A stretch of DNA of 17,111 nt from Candidatus Methanoperedens sp. (lineage in GTDB: Archaea; Halobacteriota; Methanosarcinia; Methanosarcinales; Methanoperedenaceae), in NCBI GenBank assembly GCA_026552835.1, contig JAPMTY010000005.1, positions 1 through 17,111 on the forward strand, written 5' to 3'. Each line of letters begins with the position of its first letter. The first letter of the stretch is position 1. Both the position numbers and the translations under genes were made by a program. Positions 1-7,046 of this stretch are shown piece by piece. Under the pieces are notes generated by a model. It did no database searches and was not told where the DNA came from. It was given only the letters and a program-made list of their open reading frames with translations.

Positions 1-732
1 AGGCATCTGCAGGAAATAGCGAAAGAGACCCTTGAAAACGGGGGAAATCTCCTTGTCCCGACCTTTGCAGTAGGTAGATCCCAGGAAGTCATGATCGTGC
101 TTGAAGAAGCCATACGCAAAGGAATCATTGGCGATGTCCCGGTCTATCTTGACGGCATGATATACGAGGCAACTGCAATTCATACCACGCATCCCGAATA
201 CCTGAATAATGAACTCAGGAACCAGATTTTCCATAAAGGCATGAACCCGTTCCTTGCAAAATGTTTCGTTCAGGTGGATTCAAAAGAAAAACGCCAGAAA
301 ATCATAGATGACCGCGAACCCTGTATTGTTCTTGCAACCTCAGGCATGATGAACGGCGGTCCGGTCATGGAATACTTAAAAGCATTCGGGCCTGAAGAAA
401 AAAATACGCTTGTTTTCGTAGGTTACCAGGCTGAAGGCACGCTTGGCAGGCGCATCCAGAAAGGCTGGAAGGAAATACCCATGCACGCAAGCGGAGGGAA
501 GACGGAAACTGTAAAAATCAATATGCATATAGACACCGTCGATGGATTCTCAGGTCATTCGGACAGGATGCAGCTTATGGAATTTGTCAGGAAAATGAGA
601 CCCAGGCCTGAACATATAATAACCCAGCACGGGGATGAGAAGAACTGCATGGACCTTGCAAGCTCGATTTACAGGAAGTTCAAAATTGAGACGCGGGCGC
701 CGATGAACCTTGAGACGATAAGGTTGGCTTAA
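1..732 (+). CDS. aCPSF1: Archaeal CPSF-type ribonuclease aCPSF1/FttA, 3' part
   Basis: The gene enters from the left edge: frame 1 is open from base 1, so only the C-terminal 243 residues are seen and the true start is outside. What is present is the beta-CASP half of a metallo-beta-lactamase nuclease. Visible motifs are LVPTFAVGRSQE just after the window edge, ATSGMMNGGPV, GFSGHSDR and ITQHGDE, where the histidines match beta-CASP motifs B and C. The ending, with LASSIYRKFKIETRAP and NLETIRL, is typical of the archaeal family. Known role of the family: 3'-end cleavage of nascent RNA and factor-dependent transcription termination, together with RNA polymerase and Spt4/5. The N-terminal KH domains and the lactamase HxHxDH motif would lie to the left. 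Its stop overlaps that of thiL by three to four bases, convergently. A general beta-CASP RNase J-like enzyme is the alternative, but the C-terminus favours aCPSF1. Confidence 0.92.
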   Translation, partial: RHLQEIAKETLENGGNLLVPTFAVGRSQEVMIVLEEAIRKGIIGDVPVYLDGMIYEATAIHTTHPEYLNNELRNQIFHKGMNPFLAKCFVQVDSKEKRQKIIDDREPCIVLATSGMMNGGPVMEYLKAFGPEEKNTLVFVGYQAEGTLGRRIQKGWKEIPMHASGGKTETVKINMHIDTVDGFSGHSDRMQLMEFVRKMRPRPEHIITQHGDEKNCMDLASSIYRKFKIETRAPMNLETIRLA

Positions 733-1694
733 GATCCGAAGTGCTCATAGCCCCGCGCCTTCAGTTCTTCGACTCCCCCATCTGCCCTTTCAATGAAAAA
801 TCCCTCTTCAACAGCTTCCCCGATAACAGTCAGGGAACAGGCTTTTTTCACTTTTTCGAGTTTTTCCGGCGCCACCGTAAATAAAAGTTCAAAATCCCCG
901 CCTGTGTAAACCACAGCCTCCAGCAGTTCCCCGCCTTTCAATAACTTCTTGACAGCCGGCAGTACTGGGAGCCTGTTTTCATATATTTTGAATCCCGCTC
1001 CGCTTGCTTTGCCAATGTCATGAAGCGATAGGGCAAGCCCGTCACTTATATCCATCATGGACGAAACTTCACGGCTCTCAGCAAGCGCCATGCCTTCATT
1101 TATTCTTGGAAAAGGTTCGAACAGCGCCTTCAAAATCTCCTGGCTGGCAGGGATTTCCTTCTCCAGAACGATAAGCGCCGCGCCTGCCGTTCCAAGAGCA
1201 CCTGTCACGCACACAAGGTCGCCGGCTTTTGCCCCGCTTCTGCGAACGAGCAGTTCCTTTTTTACAAGCCCTAGTGCTGTTCCAACCATTGTGAGTTCAT
1301 CATTGGAATCCGTATCTCCTCCTATTATTTGCGTCCCGAACTTTCCGGCGCACTCATCCATGCCCCTCGCGATGTCCTCGATAAAACCAAGTTCCGTCTC
1401 AGGCGGGATTCCCATTGCCATTACAACGCCAAGAGGCCGGGCGCCTTTGGAAGCAAGGTCGCTCAGGTTAACTGCAACCGACATCCATCCTATCTGCCGT
1501 CCGGTCATCCTGAAAGGGAAATCAGTCTTCCGGTGAAGCATATCGGTGGTGATCAGGAGGTAATCTTTTCCTCCGATATCAATGACCGCGCAATCATCTT
1601 CGCCCGCCCCTACGATTGTTTTATCTCCCTGCCTTTTGAGCAATTTCGCTATGCGCTCTATCAATTCCCGTTCGGTGAGTTCGCTGGCTTTCAT
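729..1694 (-). CDS. thiL: Thiamine-monophosphate kinase ThiL
   Basis: Phosphorylates thiamine monophosphate to the active cofactor thiamine diphosphate with ATP; soluble, last step of thiamine synthesis. The 321-residue product has the family's usual length and its motifs in order: GEDDCAVID (31-39), TTDMLH (49-54), AVNLSDLASKGARPLG (about 74-89), GGDTD (about 125-129), and MDISDGLA in the second half, all part of the AIR synthase-like fold that binds Mg-ATP. The final GYEHF is also typical. ATG at 1694 follows a TATA-like CATATTTATG at 1721-1730, which would give an almost leaderless transcript. The gene stands alone here; thiC, an earlier thiamine gene, lies 4 kb away in another operon. Its 3' end overlaps the end of aCPSF1. 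Confidence 0.95.
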   Translation of the reverse strand: MKASELTERELIERIAKLLKRQGDKTIVGAGEDDCAVIDIGGKDYLLITTDMLHRKTDFPFRMTGRQIGWMSVAVNLSDLASKGARPLGVVMAMGIPPETELGFIEDIARGMDECAGKFGTQIIGGDTDSNDELTMVGTALGLVKKELLVRRSGAKAGDLVCVTGALGTAGAALIVLEKEIPASQEILKALFEPFPRINEGMALAESREVSSMMDISDGLALSLHDIGKASGAGFKIYENRLPVLPAVKKLLKGGELLEAVVYTGGDFELLFTVAPEKLEKVKKACSLTVIGEAVEEGFFIERADGGVEELKARGYEHFGS

Positions 1695-1720
1695 TTATAG
1701 TAAGAACCTAATTTTGTTAA

Positions 1721-1730
1721 CATAAATATG
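1721..1730 (-). promoter_or_regulatory. TATA-like box for thiL
   Basis: Minus-strand CATATTTATG, centred about 31 bases before the thiL ATG. At the normal archaeal TATA-to-start distance the transcript would begin only a few bases before the start codon. Position and composition only. Confidence 0.4.
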
Positions 1731-1734
1731 AGCC

Positions 1735-1800
1735 TTCGCGTTCTCTGCGGCTTTGCGGTGTGCGTTTTATCACCGCAAAGACGCAAAGGTCGCAGAGATT
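1735..1800. repeat. Imperfect inverted repeat of CGCARAG units
   Basis: Left arm 1735-1760 ends in CTTTGCGGTG; right arm 1771-1800 begins CACCGCAAAG. The arms are imperfect reverse complements around a 10-base loop, and each is built of CGCARAG-like units 8-9 bases apart. It lies between the divergent thiL and tatC genes. It belongs with the copies at 2933-2997 and 12921-12992. Confidence 0.8.
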
Positions 1801-1870
1801 GTTTAATTTTTTGATATGATTATAATTCACTTCAATCATTATTGAACTTATCTTTTATTCCTGCACCATG

Positions 1871-1877
1871 TTTATAA
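1871..1877 (+). promoter_or_regulatory. TATA-like box for tatC
   Basis: TTTATAA, centred about 29 bases before the tatC ATG at 1903, in an AT-rich spacer. A start about 25 bases downstream would leave only a few bases of leader, and no clear ribosome binding site is seen, which fits a leaderless mRNA. Confidence 0.5.
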
Positions 1878-1902
1878 AGAATAAGAATCCTGTAAATCGT
1901 TA

Positions 1903-2610
1903 ATGAACACAGTGCCCGGCGACGAAGAAATGCCACTCGTGGAACATATTGAGGAATTACGCCGAAGATTGATGACGGTTGCGATTCCTGTAATATTAAT
2001 TACTGCAATTTCATATTTTTTCTCGGGAGAACTGCTCGTGTTGATATGGAAACAGACAGTCCATGTTCCCATGACCATTTATGCGCCCATGGATTTGATT
2101 ATCGCAAGATTGACGCTTTCTCTTTTATGCGCCCTGTTTATCGGGATACCGCTTGTGGTTTATGAGGCTTTTATGTTCGTCGGGAAAGGGCTTTACCCGA
2201 ATGAAAAAATGTTTTTTATCAAGATTGTGCCTTTTTCTTTTATCCTGTTCACTGCAGGGGCTATGCTTGCTTATTTTGTGACTATTCCCTTGATATTCAA
2301 ATACACGATAATGTACTCAATCGACGTGGCAGCCCCGCAGATTTCCGTGATAAGTACGATTAACACAATAATAACGATGGTCGTCGGTTTTGGGATTGTT
2401 TTCCAGTTCCCGCTTCTTATGGTTTTTGCCATCAAGATGGGTCTTTTGAAATATGAATATGTCAGGGGAAAACGTATAGCGGTATATGGCATCCTCCTGG
2501 CGTTTGCATTATTCGTCTCGCCCGACCCTTCAGCCATTTCGGAAGTGATTGTGGCTGCGGCGCTTGTTGTATTATTTGAAGTCAGCCTTGTAATAGCCAG
2601 ATATTTATGA
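1903..2610 (+). CDS. tatC: Sec-independent (twin-arginine) translocase TatC
   Basis: Membrane receptor of the Tat pathway, which exports folded proteins carrying a twin-arginine signal, often cofactor-loaded redox enzymes. The 235-residue protein has the usual size and about six hydrophobic segments. The cytoplasmic N-terminus carries VEHIEELRRR (13-22), the hallmark used in signal-peptide binding. PLVVYEAFMFVGKGLYPNEK (83-102) is the first loop region, and SPDPS (206-210) lies before the last segment, as in other TatCs. At the membrane glutamate often found in the fourth segment this protein has Gln168 (VFQFP), a conservative change. No TatA/B gene lies next to it, so the pore subunit must be encoded elsewhere. 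It is monocistronic, with its own TATA-like box and a long spacer behind it. Confidence 0.95.
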   Translation: MNTVPGDEEMPLVEHIEELRRRLMTVAIPVILITAISYFFSGELLVLIWKQTVHVPMTIYAPMDLIIARLTLSLLCALFIGIPLVVYEAFMFVGKGLYPNEKMFFIKIVPFSFILFTAGAMLAYFVTIPLIFKYTIMYSIDVAAPQISVISTINTIITMVVGFGIVFQFPLLMVFAIKMGLLKYEYVRGKRIAVYGILLAFALFVSPDPSAISEVIVAAALVVLFEVSLVIARYL

Positions 2611-2932
2611 TAATATATTATATCGGCAAATTTGTTTGTATGTTTCCAGTTGAAATGATGCTTTATAATTGAAATAACTATCAAAAAAATAAAAAATCGG
2701 TCAATTTTTCATCGTTTGGCTTCATGATGAATTAATAATCGTTATACTTAGGCGGATTTCACAATGCAATTTTTCATCATAATAATGATGTTAATAATTA
2801 AATTTTTCCAAAAGAAATAAAGGGGTAGAATAAAGAGACAGTTATATTGAAAACCAAAATCTTATTTGTATATAAAATTCCTTTTTTCTAAAATGCAGGA
2901 CTTTAAAATAGTTGGTTTTTGACGCAAAATAT

Positions 2933-2997
2933 TAGCCTCAGAGGCGCAGAGAACACAGAGAAATAATAACTCTGTGGCCTCCGTGTCTCAGTGGCTA
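2933..2997. repeat. Imperfect inverted repeat with 28-base arms
   Basis: Arm 2933-2960 runs from TAGCCTCAGAG to AACACAGAG; arm 2970-2997 runs from CTCTGTGGCC to CAGTGGCTA. Compared as reverse complements, most positions agree, with TAGCC and CACAGAG at the ends identical. The loop is 9 bases, AT-rich. The units are CRCAGAG-like at about 9-base spacing, so it is a variant of the same family as 1735-1800. Transcribed, it would form a long imperfect hairpin about 90 bases before the DHPS-like gene. Confidence 0.8.
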
Positions 2998-3028
2998 TTT
3001 TGCTTTTTGATTTAACAACATCAAAAGA

Positions 3029-3036
3029 TTTTATAC
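3029..3036 (+). promoter_or_regulatory. TATA-like box for the DHPS-metV-metF-thiC-cofE operon
   Basis: TTTTATAC about 52-58 bases before the GTG start at 3087, giving a predicted leader of about 30 bases. It is the best box in the spacer and would serve the whole five-gene unit. Motif and position only. Confidence 0.4.
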
Positions 3037-3086
3037 CACTAAAATGCGCAAACCTTATGAATGTTCAAAAACCATTATGGTAAAAC

Positions 3087-4307
3087 GTGATAGAAAAAAC
3101 CATTGCAGGATTGAAAGTCGGGGACAATCAACCTGTAAGAGTAATGGGTGTAATAAATCTAAGTAGCGAGTCTTTTTATAAGGGTTCTGTTGTTCTTTCG
3201 GATTCGGTTCTTGATGCTGCCCAAAAGATGATAGACGAAGGGGCGGATTTTATTGATGTGGGTGCCCGTTCCACATGGCCGCTCGCTCATAAAATTTCAA
3301 AAGAAGAAGAACGGTCGAGGCTTATTCCGGCAATCAAGAAATTACAGGATATTGCTGTTCCTGTATCGGTGGACACGATGTTTGCGGATATAGCCGGGGA
3401 AGCACTTGGCGCTGGAGCGGAAATTATCAATGATGTCAGCGGTTTTACAGCAGACCCAAACATGATTGAAGTCGCAAAAAAACATAATTGCCCTGTGATA
3501 TTGATGACGAGCAATAAAGTCCCGGGCGACCCCGTTGGCATGAATGCAGTGATGGATTCACTTGACAGGATAATATCCGCAGCCGAAAGCGATGGAATAT
3601 CCCCTGATAACATTATCATAGACCCTGCCATCGGGAAGTGGACTCCGGAGAAACTCCCGATGTACGATTATGAGACAATAGATACAATACAACGGCTTCG
3701 TATTTTTGAAAAACCAATACTTGCAGCAATATCCAGGAAGTCCTTCATAGGGGAAACGCTAAATAAACCTGCAAATGAGAGGTTGTATGGGAGCCTTGCC
3801 GCAGCGGCGATTGCCGTAAGAAACGGCGCTCATATCATCAGGACACACGATGTGGCGCCTACCGTGGACGCTGTCAGGGTCGCAGAAAGGGTCAGGGCAA
3901 AAGTGCCTGTGGTTAGCTCAGGGGTTTTTGAAGCCGAAGTGCTTGAGATAATAAATAAAGAAGACTGCGCGAGGGCAATGCGTTCCATCGGAACGACACG
4001 GGCAGGAACCGAGGTCATGAAAAATAAAACGGTTTTGTATAATATCATGCTGAAGAACATAACCACAACAGAAGCATTGATTATAAAACAGGAAATGCTT
4101 GCAAGGGGTGGAGATGCGGCTCTCCCGCGCGAGGCTGTATCGCATGAAATTGATAGGGTAAATATTGTCATAACAGGAACGCAGCTGCAGGTTGAGAGAC
4201 TCATTATGAAAATCAAACACCAGGTAAGAGAATTGCCTTTAATTGCGGAAATGCTAAGTGAACTGATAAAAAAGAAAAACGATTCGGTTTTTGGATATTC
4301 AAGATAA
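3087..4307 (+). CDS. Dihydropteroate synthase-family protein, archaeal pterin (tetrahydromethanopterin-type) synthase
   Basis: A DHPS-fold TIM barrel occupies residues 1 to about 275: MGVINLSSESF (20-30), DVGARSTWP (57-65), SVDT (94-97), INDVSG (114-119), IIDPAIGKW (177-185), SRKSFIG (216-222), IRTHDV (251-256). The family joins a hydroxymethyl-dihydropterin diphosphate to an arylamine. The pABA loop, ESTRPG in folate enzymes, reads RSTWPL here, so Trp64 replaces the pABA-contacting Arg. This suggests the methanopterin precursor beta-ribofuranosylaminobenzene phosphate as substrate (inference). Residues about 280-395 form a second domain with KQEMLARGGDAALPR (334-348), a module also known from some long bacterial DHPS proteins. 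Start is GTG at 3087; no strong ribosome binding site. First gene of the operon, 2 bases before metV. A folate-making DHPS is the alternative. Confidence 0.82.
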   Translation: MIEKTIAGLKVGDNQPVRVMGVINLSSESFYKGSVVLSDSVLDAAQKMIDEGADFIDVGARSTWPLAHKISKEEERSRLIPAIKKLQDIAVPVSVDTMFADIAGEALGAGAEIINDVSGFTADPNMIEVAKKHNCPVILMTSNKVPGDPVGMNAVMDSLDRIISAAESDGISPDNIIIDPAIGKWTPEKLPMYDYETIDTIQRLRIFEKPILAAISRKSFIGETLNKPANERLYGSLAAAAIAVRNGAHIIRTHDVAPTVDAVRVAERVRAKVPVVSSGVFEAEVLEIINKEDCARAMRSIGTTRAGTEVMKNKTVLYNIMLKNITTTEALIIKQEMLARGGDAALPREAVSHEIDRVNIVITGTQLQVERLIMKIKHQVRELPLIAEMLSELIKKKNDSVFGYSR

Positions 4308-4309
4308 GA

Positions 4310-4936
4310 ATGATAATTTCAAGCCAGAAAGAATTCAGTGAAATCCTGAGGGCGCTCAAAGAGAGAAATATATTCATAATCGGGTGCGGGAAATGCGCAA
4401 CAAAGCTACATGTCGGCGGCGAACCTGAAGTTCTCGAAATGCAAAAAAGACTCAAAAGAGCCGGGAAAAACATTGTCGGATGGACGGTCATGAGTTCTGC
4501 CTGCAGTATAAGTTCGTGGGAAGATATTCTTGCCCAAAATCCGGGGATTGGAAAGTCGGATTCACTGCTGGTTATGTCATGCGGTGGAGGGGTATCGGTA
4601 ATTTCAAGTCTTTCAAAAAGGCAGGTTTATCCGGCGCTTGATACTGAATCCCTCGGAGGGGTGCGCCTTGAAGATACGATGGAAGAATTGTGCGGCATGT
4701 GCGGTGAATGCACTGTCTGGGAATTCGGGGGAATCTGCCCTGTTTCGAAGTGTCCCAAAGGGCTTTTGAACGGGCCATGCGGCGGCGCAATGGAAGGAAA
4801 ATGCGAAGTTGATGAACGTACATGTGCCTGGGATGAAATATACGAACGCCAGAAGAAACTCGGGAAGCTTGAAAATCCTGGGAACATCCATGAACCAAAA
4901 GACCATTCAAGGAAGAAGCGGAGGCAGACGGTTTGA
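4310..4936 (+). CDS. metV: MetV: zinc/iron-sulfur partner of methylene-pterin reductase (MTHFR C-terminal domain protein)
   Basis: 208 residues of the MTHFR_C/MetV family, which in acetogens forms a complex with MetF and is needed for methylenetetrahydrofolate reduction in the Wood-Ljungdahl pathway. It is cysteine-rich, with 12 Cys in two groups: C26 and C29 (CGKC) plus C65 and C91, and a C-terminal cluster C128, C131, C134, C143, C148, C157, C165, C172. The second group holds CGMCGEC, CPVSKCPKG and NGPCGGAMEGKC, typical of the family and suited to metal or Fe-S binding. The C-terminus is basic. It begins 2 bases after the DHPS-like stop, and its TGA overlaps the metF TTG start, so it is probably co-translated with metF. 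The electron donor cannot be told from sequence. Confidence 0.88.
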   Translation: MIISSQKEFSEILRALKERNIFIIGCGKCATKLHVGGEPEVLEMQKRLKRAGKNIVGWTVMSSACSISSWEDILAQNPGIGKSDSLLVMSCGGGVSVISSLSKRQVYPALDTESLGGVRLEDTMEELCGMCGECTVWEFGGICPVSKCPKGLLNGPCGGAMEGKCEVDERTCAWDEIYERQKKLGKLENPGNIHEPKDHSRKKRRQTV

Positions 4937-5802
4937 GCTTCGGGTCAAAGCTGGACGAGGGTAAATTCGTAGTTACAGCAGAGATTAGCCCGCCAAAAGG
5001 AACCGAGGTTGCGACCCTGGTGAAAGACGCAGGCATGATAAGATTTGCAGATGCAATCAATGTCACCGATAACCAGCGGGCTGTTATGAGGATGAGCCCG
5101 GTTGCGGCGTGCAGCATCCTTGAAAGCAAAGGATATGAAACGATAATGCACCTGACATGCAGGGACAGGAACAGGCTTGCGCTCCAGTCCGAACTTCTCG
5201 GGGCATATGCGCTCGGGATAAAAAACGTCCTGATAATTTCAGGCGACCATCCCGTAAAAGGTGACCATGAAGGCGCTAAACCTGTGTATGATATGGATTC
5301 GGTGCAGCTTCTTGGTCTTGTCCAAAAGCTCAACAATGGTTTTGATTTTTCAGGCAACAGGCTGGATGGCAGTACAAATTTCTGCGCCGGAGCCGTGACA
5401 AATATTGAACTGAGTGAAATTGCTCTTATTAAACTTGAGAAAAAAATAAGCCAGGGTGCACGTTTTATCCAGACCCAGGCTGTTTTTGATATAGACAAAT
5501 TCTCAGTCTTTCTGGATAGGATAAAAGAAATTGGATTTGACAAAAGCCGGATTATAGCAGGTATAATCCCGCTGAAATCCGAAAAAAGTGCCCGGTTCCT
5601 TAATAAAAATATTGCAGGCATCAAAGTCCCTCAAGATTTGATTGACCGGATGAAAAATGCCAGGAATCCCCAAACCGAGGGGATGGAAATAGCTGCAGGA
5701 TTAATAAAAGAATTACACGGCATGTGCGGCGGCGTTCACATAATGCCAATCGGGAACCATGAAAAAACAAAAGATATTCTTGAAATGGCAGGCATAATAT
5801 GA
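4933..5802 (+). CDS. metF: Methylenetetrahydrofolate/methylene-pterin reductase MetF
   Basis: FAD-dependent reduction of a methylene-pterin to the methyl-pterin. 289 residues, the length of the short MetF type without a regulatory domain. Seen: TAEISPPKG near the N-terminus with the expected catalytic Glu17, NVTDNQRA (43-50), HLTCRDRNR (73-81), NVLIISGDHP with Asp105 at the flavin/pterin site, CAGAVTN (151-157), and a GARFIQTQAVFD block. TTG at 4933 is chosen because GGAGG lies at 4920-4924, eight bases upstream, and the start overlaps the metV stop. The 3' end overlaps thiC as ATGA. Fusion or overlap with metV is known in bacteria with the C1 branch. Whether its carrier is H4F or H4MPT is open; the neighbours (DHPS-like gene, cofE) make an H4MPT-linked role possible. 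Confidence 0.92.
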   Translation: MSFGSKLDEGKFVVTAEISPPKGTEVATLVKDAGMIRFADAINVTDNQRAVMRMSPVAACSILESKGYETIMHLTCRDRNRLALQSELLGAYALGIKNVLIISGDHPVKGDHEGAKPVYDMDSVQLLGLVQKLNNGFDFSGNRLDGSTNFCAGAVTNIELSEIALIKLEKKISQGARFIQTQAVFDIDKFSVFLDRIKEIGFDKSRIIAGIIPLKSEKSARFLNKNIAGIKVPQDLIDRMKNARNPQTEGMEIAAGLIKELHGMCGGVHIMPIGNHEKTKDILEMAGII

Positions 5803-7046
5803 AAACGCAGGTAGAATCTGCAAGGGAAGGCACTATAACTGAACAAATGATGTCGGTTGCCAGGCTTGAGAATATCGATATCGAGGTTCTGCTTGAGCGA
5901 GTTGCAAATGGAAGCGTGATTATCATGAGCCGGGGAGAATGCTCGGTCGGCATCGGCAAAGGACTTGCAACAAAAGTGAATGTTAATATCGGGACATCAT
6001 CTTTAAAAATAAATCCTGATGAAGAGGTAAAAAAAGCAAAGCTCGCGGAAAAATACGGCGCGGATACGATAACCGACCTTTCCATGGGCGGGGATATTTC
6101 AGAGATACGCCGGAAAATATTTGATAATACGAGACTTCCCATAACCACTGTCCCAATATACCAGACCGCCGCCGAAAAAGGTCTTGGAAACATGACCGCC
6201 GGGGATATTATCCAGAATTTGAATCAGCAGGCGGAGGAAGGAGTGAGTTCTTTTGTACTTCACTGCATTGATAGTGAAACTCTTGGCGCTCTGAAAAAAA
6301 GGAAAAGGATAATGGGCGTTGTCTCAAAAGGTGGGTCGATTACCTGCGCCTATATGATGATAAACAAATGTGAAAACCCGTTTGTCGAAAATTTCGATGA
6401 GATTTTAAAAATCTTGAAAAAGCATGATATCGTGCTCTCACTCGGAAACACCATGCGAAGCGGGTGCATTCACGATATGCGGGATAAGGCGCAGCTTACC
6501 GAAATTAAACAGAACGTGGACCTTGCAAAAAGAGCTAACGGGGCGGGCGTACAGGTGATTATCGAGGGCATGGGAGGGCATGTGCGTGCAGACAGGATAG
6601 CAAAGTATGTAAAGTTCCATAAAAGCAAGTCGGATTTTCCGCTTTTTGTGGCAGGACCTCTGCCTACAGACATTGCTGTTGGATATGACCATATAGCCGG
6701 AGCCGTAGGAGCGAGCATGGCAAGCGGCGCCGGGGCGGATTACCTGTGCTATATCACGCCATCCGAGCATCTCGGGCTTCCAGGCCCTGAGCAGGTAAGG
6801 GAAGGGCTTATCGCTTTTAAGATAGCTGCGCATATAGGCGATTCGATAAAATACGGGTTGGATGAGAAGGATAAAAACCTTGCAAGAAAAAGGGCAAACC
6901 TTGATTGGGAAGGGCAGATGAACTATGCCATCGACAGCGAGCGAGCAAGGGCTCTGGCGCCTTCTGAGGGGCCGTGCACTATGTGCGGGGATTTCTGCGC
7001 CATAAAAATAATGAAGGAGTTTGGAACATGCAATTATTCGGAATAA
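5799..7046 (+). CDS. thiC: Phosphomethylpyrimidine synthase ThiC
   Basis: Radical SAM enzyme that rearranges aminoimidazole ribotide to hydroxymethylpyrimidine phosphate, the pyrimidine half of thiamine. 415 residues, the short form seen in archaea and anaerobes without the long N-terminal domain of plant and proteobacterial ThiC. Seen: MSRGECSVGIGKGL, IGTSS, a GADTITDLSMGGD block, TVPIYQTAAEKG, FVLHCIDSE, GNTMRSGC, and VIIEGMGGHV. The Fe-S motif is at the C-terminus, C393-TM-C396-GDF-C400, so CX2CX3C rather than the CX2CX4C of long ThiC. It overlaps metF by 4 bases and cofE by 19. The paralog BzaF/BzaA (hydroxybenzimidazole synthase) uses the same substrate and cannot be fully excluded, but the overall match is to ThiC. 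Confidence 0.9.
   Translation: MKTQVESAREGTITEQMMSVARLENIDIEVLLERVANGSVIIMSRGECSVGIGKGLATKVNVNIGTSSLKINPDEEVKKAKLAEKYGADTITDLSMGGDISEIRRKIFDNTRLPITTVPIYQTAAEKGLGNMTAGDIIQNLNQQAEEGVSSFVLHCIDSETLGALKKRKRIMGVVSKGGSITCAYMMINKCENPFVENFDEILKILKKHDIVLSLGNTMRSGCIHDMRDKAQLTEIKQNVDLAKRANGAGVQVIIEGMGGHVRADRIAKYVKFHKSKSDFPLFVAGPLPTDIAVGYDHIAGAVGASMASGAGADYLCYITPSEHLGLPGPEQVREGLIAFKIAAHIGDSIKYGLDEKDKNLARKRANLDWEGQMNYAIDSERARALAPSEGPCTMCGDFCAIKIMKEFGTCNYSE

Larger units (their letters stand above)
2611..3086. other. AT-rich intergenic spacer between tatC and the C1 operon
   Basis: 476 bases without a credible gene. It holds a small hairpin, CATCAT-AATA-ATGATG, at 2775-2790, a large imperfect inverted repeat at 2933-2997, and a TATA-like box near 3029 for the following operon. 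The rest is AT-rich sequence with no recognisable feature. A search by eye for C/D-box RNA signals and tRNA arms gave nothing convincing. Confidence 0.7.

Noticed and set aside
1057..1700. Forward frames of 159 and 123 codons opposite thiL
   Set aside because: Both are complements of the thiL coding frame, without motifs or start signals.
2721..2800. Possible C/D-box RNA (ATGATGA at about 2725)
   Set aside because: No matching D box (CTGA) at a suitable distance; box C-like motifs are common in AT-rich DNA.
4572..5624. A 350-codon open frame on the minus strand opposite metV and metF
   Set aside because: It lies wholly opposite two well-recognised genes; its protein is Ser/Arg/Pro-rich without any known motif, as expected from the complement of codon-biased genes.
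5621..6193. A 190-codon minus-strand frame opposite thiC
   Set aside because: Shadow of thiC and the metF end; no motif and no promoter or ribosome binding site.
6974..7027. Upstream in-frame start for cofE inside thiC
   Set aside because: GGAGT at 7016-7020 points to ATG 7028, and the protein then starts with the usual CofE sequence.
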